DNA from: CAYJAD01 sp964372165
GTDB lineage: Bacteria > Desulfobacterota > Desulfovibrionia > Desulfovibrionales > Desulfovibrionaceae
NCBI GenBank assembly: GCA_964372165.1
Contig: CAYJPT010000061.1
Coordinates: 1 to 12,934, forward strand
Direction of reading: 5' to 3'
DNA: 12,934 nt
The notes below the pieces were generated by a model that did not search any database, was not told where the DNA came from, and saw only the letters and a program-made list of their open reading frames with translations. Shown here piece by piece: positions 1-7,001 of this stretch. Made by a program: the position numbers and the translations under genes. Positions within the stretch are counted from its first letter, which is position 1. Each line of letters opens with the position of its first letter.

Positions 1-13
1 AGCATTTCCTTAA
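1..13 (+). repeat. Truncated copy of the AATCAGCRTTTCCTTAA repeat at the window start
   Basis: AGCATTTCCTTAA is identical to 9614-9626 and starts exactly at the window edge, so the rest of the copy is presumably cut off. Confidence 0.45.
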
Positions 14-18
14 GTAAG

Positions 19-47
19 CCTTAAAAACAGTATTATCATGCTATAAT
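19..47 (+). promoter_or_regulatory. Candidate promoter of the str operon (extended -10)
   Basis: A perfect TATAAT lies at 42-47 and is preceded by TG plus one base, giving the extended -10 motif TGCTATAAT at 39-47. Such promoters tolerate a poor -35, and the -35 region here (about 19-24, CCTTAA) is indeed weak. Transcription would start near 54 and give a leader of about 117 nt before rpsL. A TTGACA at 95-100 lacks a -10 at proper spacing, so it is a weaker candidate. This is inferred from motif match only. Confidence 0.5.
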
Positions 48-54
48 ATCTATG

Positions 55-76
55 TGCAATTTGACGACACTATCTA
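55..76 (-). repeat. 22-bp repeat copy shared with the hairpin element after lplA
   Basis: Read on the minus strand, these 22 bp match 12368-12389 at 21 of 22 positions (TAGATAGTGT, one C/A difference, then GTCAAATTGCA). The sequence to its left does not match the rest of the downstream element, so this is a solitary end rather than a full copy. It lies at the predicted 5' end of the rpsL transcript. It could be a remnant terminal inverted repeat or, less likely, a shared protein-binding site. Confidence 0.55.
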
Positions 77-134
77 AAAAGCTAGAAGTTTTACTTGACA
101 AGTTTAAATAAAATAGTCTATGCATTTCGCTTTG

Positions 135-150
135 CAAAGCAATAGCTTTG
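135..150 (+). promoter_or_regulatory. Small hairpin in the rpsL leader
   Basis: CAAAGC at 135-140 pairs perfectly with GCTTTG at 145-150 around an AATA loop, ending about 10 nt upstream of the rpsL Shine-Dalgarno sequence. An alternative self-complementary 12-mer, GCTTTGCAAAGC at 129-140, would compete with it. The size is modest, so function is uncertain. Confidence 0.3.
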
Positions 151-170
151 AAATTTTATGGAGGAAGAAT

Positions 171-542
171 ATGCCCACAATTAATCAGCTTATCCGCAAA
201 GAGCGGAAAGTAGTGGAAAAACGTAAAAAAACCCCTGCATTGCAGGCTTGCCCACAACGCCGTGGGGTTTGCACTCGCGTTTATACCACAACACCCAAAA
301 AGCCTAACTCAGCTTTACGTAAGGTTGCACGTGTACGTTTAACCAACGGTATTGAAGTTACAGCTTATATTCCGGGTGAAGGTCATAACTTACAAGAGCA
401 CTCTGTTGTTATGATTCGTGGCGGCCGTGTAAAAGACTTACCCGGTGTACGTTATCACATTGTTCGTGGAACTCTTGATACAGCAGGTGTTGCTGATCGT
501 CGTCAAGGTCGTTCTAAGTATGGTGCCAAACGTCCTAAATAA
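171..542 (+). CDS. rpsL: 30S ribosomal protein S12
   Basis: This is the decoding-site protein of the small ribosomal subunit, contacting 16S rRNA at the A site and governing accuracy. The product is 123 aa, the usual S12 length, and opens with the family start MPTINQLIRK. An upstream in-frame ATG at 120 would add 17 residues foreign to S12, whereas ATG 171 has a strong GGAGGAAG ribosome-binding site at 160-167. The conserved loops TTPKKPNSALRK (about 39-51) and RGGRVKDLPGVRYH (about 83-96) are intact. Lysines 43 and 88, where streptomycin-resistance substitutions arise, are wild type, and Asp89, the residue methylthiolated by RimO in E. coli, is present. It is the first gene of the rpsL-rpsG-fusA operon. 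Confidence 0.98.
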   Translation: MPTINQLIRKERKVVEKRKKTPALQACPQRRGVCTRVYTTTPKKPNSALRKVARVRLTNGIEVTAYIPGEGHNLQEHSVVMIRGGRVKDLPGVRYHIVRGTLDTAGVADRRQGRSKYGAKRPK

Positions 543-599
543 GTTCTTAATTAAAAGAGCTTTGTTAGTAGACATGATTGGCTAGATATTTTTTGTGGT

Positions 600-648
600 G
601 ATGTTTGCCATGCTCTCTTACTCAAAGAAGAGCGGGGCTGGTGACATC
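600..648 (+). promoter_or_regulatory. Structured rpsL-rpsG intercistronic RNA, possible S7 autoregulatory site
   Basis: The 136-nt spacer contains a long imperfect stem: GATGT 600-604 with ACATC 644-648, GCC 607-609 with GGC 636-638, GCTCT 612-616 with AGAGC 629-633, and CTT 617-619 with AAG 625-627, with a bulged A628 and a 5-nt loop. No U-run follows, so it is not a terminator. In E. coli, S7 represses its own operon by binding the rpsL-rpsG spacer. The position here makes the same role plausible, but this is inference from location and pairing. Confidence 0.4.
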
Positions 649-678
649 GCATGAATTCACAATTTTAAGGAGAGTAGT

Positions 679-1149
679 ATGCCCCGTAAAGGCCCAATTC
701 CCAAAAGGGAGATTTTACCCGATCCGCTATATGGCAGTCGTCTTGTTACTAAGTTTGTAAACCGTCTTATGTATGACGGTAAAAAAGGTGCTGCGGAAAA
801 GATTTTTTATTCAGCTCTTGAAACCTTGGCTGAAAAAAGTGGTGAAGAACCCATGCGCGCATTTGAAAAGGCTTTAGATAACGTAAAGCCACATCTTGAA
901 GTAAAAGCACGCCGTGTTGGTGGTGCAACTTACCAAGTGCCTATGGAAGTTCGTCCCGATCGTCAGGTATCATTGTCTATTCGTTGGCTTATTAATTACG
1001 CTCGCTCACGTGGTGAAAAAGGCATGACTGCCAAACTTGCTGCTGAGCTTTTGGATGCTTTTAATAGCCGTGGTGGTGCTGTGAAAAAACGCGAAGATAC
1101 ACATCGTATGGCTGAAGCTAACAAAGCTTTTGCTCATTATCGTTGGTAG
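679..1149 (+). CDS. rpsG: 30S ribosomal protein S7
   Basis: This primary assembly protein nucleates the 3' domain (head) of 16S rRNA and lines the E-site mRNA exit. The product is 156 aa, the standard bacterial short form, starting MPRKGPIPKREILPDP and ending in the conserved AEANKAFAHYRW. Family segments YGSRLVTKFVNRLMYDGKKG (about 18-37) and RVGGATYQVPMEV (about 79-91) are clear, and nothing is truncated. The start has a good AAGGAGAG site at 667-674. It lies 136 nt after rpsL and 110 nt before fusA, with no terminator on either side, so it is co-transcribed with them. S7 is the translational autoregulator of this operon in E. coli. Confidence 0.98.
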   Translation: MPRKGPIPKREILPDPLYGSRLVTKFVNRLMYDGKKGAAEKIFYSALETLAEKSGEEPMRAFEKALDNVKPHLEVKARRVGGATYQVPMEVRPDRQVSLSIRWLINYARSRGEKGMTAKLAAELLDAFNSRGGAVKKREDTHRMAEANKAFAHYRW

Positions 1150-1193
1150 TTGCGTAAGGGATACCCCATAAAGTTTGTATTTAATTATTCATG

Positions 1194-1222
1194 CCGCACC
1201 ATGAGGTCATACTGTGGTGCGG
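1194..1222 (+). promoter_or_regulatory. Strong hairpin in the fusA leader
   Basis: CCGCACCA at 1194-1201 pairs perfectly with TGGTGCGG at 1215-1222 across a 13-nt loop. It lies between rpsG and fusA, 24 nt before the fusA Shine-Dalgarno sequence (AGGAGAG, 1247-1253). It is followed by an interrupted U-rich tract (TTATTATT), so it resembles a weak terminator, processing site or mRNA-stability element. The role is unknown, and its GC content stands out from the AT-rich surroundings. Confidence 0.5.
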
Positions 1223-1259
1223 TTATTATTGTAGCCCTTTTATTTTAGGAGAGAGAACA

Positions 1260-3338
1260 GTGTCACGCACCGTTGCCATTGATAAACAGCGCAATATTGG
1301 TATTATGGCCCACATTGATGCGGGTAAAACTACTACAACAGAGCGCATATTATTTTATACCGGAGTATCACATAAAATTGGTGAAACTCATGACGGCGAA
1401 TCAACCATGGATTGGATGGAGCAAGAGCGCGAGCGCGGAATTACCATTACTTCTGCTGCAACCACTTGCTTTTGGAATGACTATAGAATTAACATCATTG
1501 ATACACCAGGTCACGTTGACTTTACCATTGAAGTAGAGCGCTCTTTGCGTGTACTTGATGGTGCAGTGTGTGTGTTTGACGCTGTTGCCGGTGTTGAGCC
1601 ACAATCTGAAACTGTGTGGCGTCAAGCAGATCGTTATGGTGTACCACGTATTTGTTTTGTAAATAAAATGGATCGTATTGGTGCAAACTTTTTCCGCTGC
1701 GTAGATATGATTGTTGAGCGTTTAGGTGCAAAACCTATTGCTTTACAATTACCTATTGGTGAAGAAGATAAATTTGAAGGTGTGGTTGACTTAGTACGTG
1801 GTAAGGCTATTACCTTTGATAAAGCTACAAAAGGTGCTGAATTCATTGAGGGTGATGTGCCTGCAAATATGCAAGAAATTTATGATGCTAAACGCTTAGA
1901 AATGATTGAAGCCATTGCTGAAGAAGATGAAACACTACTGGAAAAATATCTTGGTGGTGAAGAATTAAGCGTGGAAGAAATCATTGCGTGCGTGCGTAAG
2001 GCCACTATTAACCGTAGTATCGTGCCTGTTATGTGCGGCTCAGCGTTTCGTAATATGGGTGTTCAGCCTTTGCTTGATGCTGTAGTTGACTACTTACCTT
2101 CTCCTGTTGATATTGACGCTATGAAGGGTCATAATCCTCATAAAGAAGAAGAAATAATTGAATGCCCATGCGATGATAAAAAACCTTTAGCTGGCCTTGT
2201 GTTTAAATTATTCTCAGATCCATTTATTGGTCACTTGTCATTTTTCCGTATTTATTCCGGATATGTAGAGTCAGGTATGAGTGTTCTTAATGCTAATACC
2301 GGCAAAAAAGAGCGCATTGGTCGTATTTTGAAAATGCATGCCAATAAGCGTGAAGATATCAAATGGGCAGGTGCTGGTGATATTGTTGCCTTTGTTGGCT
2401 TAAAGCAAGCTTCTACCGGTGATACACTTTGTGATGAAAAGCATGGTGTTGTTCTTGAGTCACTTGATATTCCAGAACCAGTTATTGAAGTAGCCATTGA
2501 GCCAAAAACAAAGAGCGATCGTGATGCATTATCTGCTGCTCTTGGTAAGCTTGCCAAGGAAGATCCATCTTTCCGTGTAAAGGGTGATGAAGAAACTAAT
2601 CAAACTCTTATTGCTGGCATGGGTGAATTGCACTTAGAAATTATTGTTGACCGCTTAACTCGTGAGTTTGGCGTTAATGCTAATGTTGGTAAACCACAAG
2701 TTGCTTATCGTGAAACTATCTCTAAGCCATCTAAGTCTGATATGAAGCATGCCAAACAATCAGGCGGACGTGGTCAATATGGTCACTGCGTGATTGAAAT
2801 TGAGCCAAATCCGGCCAATGGTTATGAGTTTGTTAACTCCATCACTGGCGGTATTATTCCAAAAGAATATATCCCAGCCATTGATAAGGGTATTCGTGAT
2901 GCCATGAAAAGTGGTGTAATTGCCGGATTCCCAACAGTTGACGTTAAGGTAAACTTGACATTTGGTTCTTACCACGATGTTGACTCATCCGAGCAAGCTT
3001 TCTATGTCGCTGGTTCTATGGCTATTAAGGACGCTGTTGCCAAAGCTTCACCTGTACTACTTGAGCCTATTATGGACGTTGAAGTAGTAACTCCTGAGGA
3101 ATATCTTGGCGACGTAATGGGTGACCTTAATGGTAGACGCGGACGTGTGCAAAGCATGGAAGCTCGTGGTGGCGGTGCACAAAGTGTGCGCGCTCAAGTG
3201 CCTCTTTCAGCTATGTTTGGTTATGCAACTGATTTGCGTTCACGCACTCAAGGTCGTGCAAACTTTAGCATGCAGTTTGACCATTATGAGCGTGTACCGG
3301 CAAACATTGCTGAAGAAATTCAAAAAAAGAAATCATAA
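1260..3338 (+). CDS. fusA: Translation elongation factor G
   Basis: This GTPase translocates tRNAs and mRNA on the ribosome and, with RRF, helps recycle ribosomes. The start is GTG 1260: it has a Shine-Dalgarno sequence (AGGAGAG, 6 nt away) and gives the family opening MSRTVAIDKQRNIGIMAHID. The ATG at 1191 would add 23 unrelated residues and sits in a hairpin. The 692-aa product is of normal length. G-domain motifs are intact: G1 AHIDAGKT (17-24), G2 RGITITSA (59-66), G3 DTPGH (81-85, catalytic His85), G4 NKMD (135-138), G5 GSAF (260-263). Domains II-V follow through to EEIQKKKS, including the domain IV segment around GGRGQYGHC and the domain V segment GDVMGDLNGRRG. It is the last gene of this operon; neither tuf nor the S10 genes follow. 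Confidence 0.98.
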   Translation: MSRTVAIDKQRNIGIMAHIDAGKTTTTERILFYTGVSHKIGETHDGESTMDWMEQERERGITITSAATTCFWNDYRINIIDTPGHVDFTIEVERSLRVLDGAVCVFDAVAGVEPQSETVWRQADRYGVPRICFVNKMDRIGANFFRCVDMIVERLGAKPIALQLPIGEEDKFEGVVDLVRGKAITFDKATKGAEFIEGDVPANMQEIYDAKRLEMIEAIAEEDETLLEKYLGGEELSVEEIIACVRKATINRSIVPVMCGSAFRNMGVQPLLDAVVDYLPSPVDIDAMKGHNPHKEEEIIECPCDDKKPLAGLVFKLFSDPFIGHLSFFRIYSGYVESGMSVLNANTGKKERIGRILKMHANKREDIKWAGAGDIVAFVGLKQASTGDTLCDEKHGVVLESLDIPEPVIEVAIEPKTKSDRDALSAALGKLAKEDPSFRVKGDEETNQTLIAGMGELHLEIIVDRLTREFGVNANVGKPQVAYRETISKPSKSDMKHAKQSGGRGQYGHCVIEIEPNPANGYEFVNSITGGIIPKEYIPAIDKGIRDAMKSGVIAGFPTVDVKVNLTFGSYHDVDSSEQAFYVAGSMAIKDAVAKASPVLLEPIMDVEVVTPEEYLGDVMGDLNGRRGRVQSMEARGGGAQSVRAQVPLSAMFGYATDLRSRTQGRANFSMQFDHYERVPANIAEEIQKKKS

Positions 3339-3666
3339 TGGGCAAAGATTTGTCCTAATTAATACATAATTAGCGTGTACTTAGTTTTCATAAATACATG
3401 CTTATGCTGAAGGGCTGATGATTGATAAAAGTTATATTTGCTTTGTTAACTATTAGCTTTTTGGGTAAAATATGAGATGTAATTGGGCCTTTGCTTGCAA
3501 AGGCCCTTTTTTTACACAAAATTTTTACAAAGAAAAATTTTTTATGCCGTAAAATAAACCAGAATTCACTTCTGGTGTCCCCAAAGGGGTATTTGTAGGC
3601 AACGTGCATCTTTGATCAACATGAAATGTGTTGTTCAACATCAACTAAATAAAAAGAGATAATATT
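3339..3666. other. fusA-argJ intergenic region, 328 bp
   Basis: No convincing gene was found. It holds a promoter-like pair (TTGTTA 3443-3448, 17-bp spacer, TAAAAT 3466-3471) directly before the terminator at 3485-3513. After that comes AT-rich sequence with a TTTACA at 3524-3529 and TAAAAT at 3550-3555, but the 20-bp spacing is too long for a good argJ promoter. Then come two small inverted repeats, ACCAGAA 3558-3564 with TTCTGGT 3570-3576, and CCCC 3579-3582 with GGGG 3586-3589. These would lie in an argJ leader, but no known riboswitch or arginine operator was recognised. Confidence 0.5.
3485..3513 (+). terminator. Intrinsic terminator of the str operon
   Basis: GGGCCTTTG (3485-3493) pairs perfectly with CAAAGGCCC (3498-3506) around a CTTG loop and is followed at once by seven T (3507-3513). 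This is a textbook rho-independent terminator about 150 nt after the fusA stop. It separates the ribosomal operon from argJ. Confidence 0.93.
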
Positions 3667-4845
3667 ATGGCATTACCTAAGGGATTTTCTGTGGGCTCTG
3701 TAAATGCAGGTTTTCGTAAACCTAGTAGAAATGATGTGGCATTATTAGTTTCTGATACGTCATGTGTTGTTGCCGGAGTTTTTACTACCAATGCTTTTAA
3801 GGCAGCTCCTGTTTTAGAGTGCCAGCGTATATTAGAAAATGAGTCAGATGTGCGAGCTGTCTTGGTCAATTCAGGTCAGGCTAATGCTTGTACGGGCATT
3901 GAGGGCTTGGGAAATTGCAAAGCCACTGTAAAAATGATGGCTGAGATTTTAAATTTACCTAATGACAGTATTCTACCCATGTCTACTGGTGTAATTGGTA
4001 CGCAATTTAAAATGGATTTGTGGGAAGCAGCCTTACCAAAACTTAAGCAAGAGCTTGGCAATGGGGATGAAGAGAGTTTTACCCGTGCCATGATGACTAC
4101 TGATGCTTTTCCTAAATTTTTAAGTCGTGAAGTTGAATTTTCCACTGGTACAGTTCGTTTTGCAGGTATGGCAAAGGGTGCGGGTATGATTTGTCCTAAT
4201 ATGGCAACTATGCTTGCAGTTTTAATTTGTGATGCCGATGTAGAGCAAAAAAAATGGCAGCAACTATTTGCACAAGCTGTAGATCAGACCTTTAATCGTG
4301 TTACAGTTGATGGTGATACTTCAACTAATGATACCGTACTTGGTCTTGCAAATGGCGCAAGTGGAGTACGGTTAAATGCTGCTGATATGGTTAAGCTTGA
4401 GGCGGAAGTACAAGAGATGCTTGGTGCATTAGCATATATGTTGGTACAAGATGGTGAAGGTGCAACCAAGGTTATTAAAGTAGAGGTAAATGGCGCAAAA
4501 ACTGCAGAGGATGCTGAAAAAGTAGCACGTACAGTTGGGCATTCACAATTGGTGAAAACCGCCATGTATGGTCGTGATGCTAATTGGGGACGCATTGTTG
4601 CGGCTGTTGGGCGCAGTGGAGCAGAGTTTTGTGCCAATGATGTAAGGGTATTTTTATGCGATGTTGAATTGTTCCGCGAGGGTAAACCATTAGCAGGTGA
4701 TTTTGACGCAATACTTAAAGATCCGCTAAAAGAGCGCGATATTCATGTTCGCATTGAGCTTGGCGCAGGGCAAAGCAATTATACATTGCTTGCTTCAGAT
4801 TTGTCGCATGATTATGTAAGCTGCAATGCCGATTACAGAACATAG
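3667..4845 (+). CDS. argJ: Bifunctional ornithine acetyltransferase/N-acetylglutamate synthase
   Basis: ArgJ transfers acetyl from N-acetylornithine to glutamate, recycling the acetyl group in cytosolic arginine biosynthesis; bifunctional forms also use acetyl-CoA. The protein is 392 aa, normal length. The self-cleavage site is visible in KGAGMICPNMATML: cleavage is expected between Ala180 and Thr181, making Thr181 the N-terminal nucleophile of the beta chain. The oxyanion-hole segment STGVIG is at 106-111, and the C-terminus ends in the conserved NADYRT. The ribosome-binding site is weak (AAGAGA, about 3654-3659). It stands alone, without other arg genes, after the str terminator and convergent with the kinase gene 27 bp away. 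Whether it is mono- or bifunctional cannot be decided from sequence alone. Confidence 0.95.
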   Translation: MALPKGFSVGSVNAGFRKPSRNDVALLVSDTSCVVAGVFTTNAFKAAPVLECQRILENESDVRAVLVNSGQANACTGIEGLGNCKATVKMMAEILNLPNDSILPMSTGVIGTQFKMDLWEAALPKLKQELGNGDEESFTRAMMTTDAFPKFLSREVEFSTGTVRFAGMAKGAGMICPNMATMLAVLICDADVEQKKWQQLFAQAVDQTFNRVTVDGDTSTNDTVLGLANGASGVRLNAADMVKLEAEVQEMLGALAYMLVQDGEGATKVIKVEVNGAKTAEDAEKVARTVGHSQLVKTAMYGRDANWGRIVAAVGRSGAEFCANDVRVFLCDVELFREGKPLAGDFDAILKDPLKERDIHVRIELGAGQSNYTLLASDLSHDYVSCNADYRT

Positions 4846-4872
4846 TTAGTCAACATTTCAAAAGCTTATTTC

Positions 4873-6945
4873 TTAGCGTTTGAAAGTAAATGGCTCTTTG
4901 GTGTGTTTGCTTACAGCTTTATATAATTGTTCAGGTGCAATGGGTTTTGTTATATGCCCCTGCATGCCAGATGCATAGCATTTATTAATTTCTTCATTTA
5001 AGACATGAGCTGTGAGTGCAACAATGGGTAGATGATCAAAACATGAATTTTTACGTATATGGTGTGTGGTTTCGTGCCCATCCATAATGGGCATTTGCAC
5101 ATCCATGAGTATGATATTATAGATATTATGTTCGAGTAAGTTTAAAACGTCTTGTCCGCTATATGCGCAATCCACTTTGCAACCCAATTGCATGAGCAAT
5201 TCTGAAGCAATAAGGCTGTTAATTTCATTATCTTCTGCTAATAGTACGGAAATACCTTCTAATGAGTGCTGAACATCAGGTTGAGCATCCTTGGTAGGTA
5301 TTGTATTTTCATGGTAGACCACAAATGGAATGCGGCAATTAAAAATAGTACCTTTATTTACTTGGCTTTGCACAAAAATCACACCACCCATAAGCTCTAC
5401 TAAATTATACACAATAGCCAAACCTAGGCCAGTTCCGCCATATCGTCTTGAGCTTGATTCATCTGCTTGTGCAAATTCAACAAAGAGCTTTTTTAGCTCG
5501 TCATCAGAAATACCAATACCGCTATCTTCAACCTCAATTACTATAATGGTTCTTTCATCATTTTGTGCTTTTGTATCTATAGATAAGGAATATTTTACCT
5601 CACCGACTTCTGTGAATTTAATAGCATTACGCACAAGGTGCAACATGATTTGTGCAAAGCGTAATGAATCACCAAATAAAGTTTCTGGAACATTACTATC
5701 AATAGAATGTGATAAAGTCAGATTTTTGTTTTTAGCATAGTTGTGCAAATTGTCTTCAACTTCGGCACAAATTTCACTCAGACTGAAAGGATGCTGATCA
5801 AGTTCAAGCTTACCAGCTTCCATTTTGGAAAAATCTAAAATATCGTTAATAATACCCAGTAGTTTTCTAGATGAACGTTGTACTTTGTCTAGGTAGTGTG
5901 CAATATTGTCAGCTTGATTGTGCTGAATTGCAAGATGGGTCATGCCGATAATACCATTTAGCGGAGTGCGTAATTCATGACTCATATTCGCAAGAAAGCG
6001 GCTTTTGGCAATGCTTGATTCACGGTTAAGAACTTGCTCTCTTTGCATGCGCAATGAATCGCTTATGTCAAGTGAGATAGAAAGGCGTGCTTTTTCAAGC
6101 TCTCCCCACTCTATACATCTATCAATTAACTTGAAATCTTTATTAATATAGTCATTGTGCATATCCCAAATATGGCAGTCACCAACTTGGCATAGGTGCT
6201 CTGTTTTACAAAAACCGCATGGCTCATCACTATTTATAATGATTTGGTGACACTTTTTGTCTTGCACATCTGATACATTAAAATAATCTCCTAAAGATTT
6301 ATTGTAGCAAATTATTTCATGTGTTTGGATGTTTGTAATATAGATAGGAAAGGGGAACAAATCCAATAATTCTTGAGTCTCTGTCTCTTTGTTTTTTAGA
6401 AGTTCTAAGGCTTGAAAATAATTTATGGCATTGTTAAGCAAGTGCCCAATGGTAAGCATGGTATTTAGTGTGTTTGCAGCCCAATTAGGAACATCCTTGC
6501 ACTGGTCAACACCAAAAAAACCAGTCAAATTACCCTCAGAAAATAGTGGAACCATAATGAGGCTAAGAATAAAATGCTGCCCAAGAACTTGGCGTGCATT
6601 GGCATCTGGTAAATCATCACGCGAATCAAGAATATACGGATTACCAACAGCTAAGGCTTTTAACATGCCATCTTCAGCTAACACTTCTTGCAGATTACTA
6701 CCTCCCAATAAATCAGTAAAGGGGGGGAGGATTGGATCTGTCCAAGAAAATGTATTTTTCCAGTTGTTACCATCAAAAGCAAACACGTAAACACGCTGTA
6801 CATTTAGTACATATCCAATGTCTTTCAAGGCTTCTTGTAAAAAAGTACTGTGGTCTGAGGTTAAAAGCATCCCGCTTGAAATTTTAAGAAAAAGATCAGT
6901 TATGCTTTTTGAAATATTGGTATTAGGTAATGTTATATTCTGCAT
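4873..6945 (-). CDS. Cytosolic GAF-PAS hybrid sensor histidine kinase with receiver domain
   Basis: This 690-aa hybrid kinase has an N-terminal GAF-like domain (about 15-175) and a PAS domain (about 190-295). A HisKA segment follows, with phosphoacceptor His323 in FLANMSHELRTPLNG. The ATPase domain has the N-box around Asn440, DSGIGI at 474-479 and GGTGLGLA at 503-510. The C-terminal receiver has acidic pair Glu571/Asp572, phospho-acceptor Asp615 in ILMDVQMP, Thr645 and Lys667. No membrane segment or signal peptide is seen, so it should sense a cytoplasmic signal. The PAS domain carries Cys232-His233, Cys243 and Cys246 (CHx9CxxC) plus Cys252 and Cys257, suggesting metal or redox sensing (inference). 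It has no HPt or DNA-binding output, so a partner must lie elsewhere. It is the second gene of a pair with its paralogue upstream, and its ribosome-binding site is weak. Confidence 0.9.
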   Translation of the reverse strand: MQNITLPNTNISKSITDLFLKISSGMLLTSDHSTFLQEALKDIGYVLNVQRVYVFAFDGNNWKNTFSWTDPILPPFTDLLGGSNLQEVLAEDGMLKALAVGNPYILDSRDDLPDANARQVLGQHFILSLIMVPLFSEGNLTGFFGVDQCKDVPNWAANTLNTMLTIGHLLNNAINYFQALELLKNKETETQELLDLFPFPIYITNIQTHEIICYNKSLGDYFNVSDVQDKKCHQIIINSDEPCGFCKTEHLCQVGDCHIWDMHNDYINKDFKLIDRCIEWGELEKARLSISLDISDSLRMQREQVLNRESSIAKSRFLANMSHELRTPLNGIIGMTHLAIQHNQADNIAHYLDKVQRSSRKLLGIINDILDFSKMEAGKLELDQHPFSLSEICAEVEDNLHNYAKNKNLTLSHSIDSNVPETLFGDSLRFAQIMLHLVRNAIKFTEVGEVKYSLSIDTKAQNDERTIIVIEVEDSGIGISDDELKKLFVEFAQADESSSRRYGGTGLGLAIVYNLVELMGGVIFVQSQVNKGTIFNCRIPFVVYHENTIPTKDAQPDVQHSLEGISVLLAEDNEINSLIASELLMQLGCKVDCAYSGQDVLNLLEHNIYNIILMDVQMPIMDGHETTHHIRKNSCFDHLPIVALTAHVLNEEINKCYASGMQGHITKPIAPEQLYKAVSKHTKEPFTFKR

Positions 6946-7001
6946 TTGTATACCCTGCTTCTAACTTCATTCAGTAATGTAAAAGACAACTCGCAGTCCA
7001 A

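Noticed and set aside
95..123. TTGACA-based promoter for rpsL
   Set aside because: No acceptable -10 lies at 16-18 bp; the extended -10 at 39-47 is better.
120..170. N-terminal extension of rpsL from an upstream ATG at 120
   Set aside because: The added 17 residues do not belong to S12, and the strong ribosome-binding site serves ATG 171.
297..440. Streptomycin-resistance change in S12
   Set aside because: Lys43 and Lys88 and the surrounding loops are the sensitive wild-type form.
1191..1259. N-terminal extension of fusA from ATG 1191
   Set aside because: It is foreign to EF-G, overlaps a hairpin, and lies upstream of the Shine-Dalgarno sequence that serves GTG 1260.
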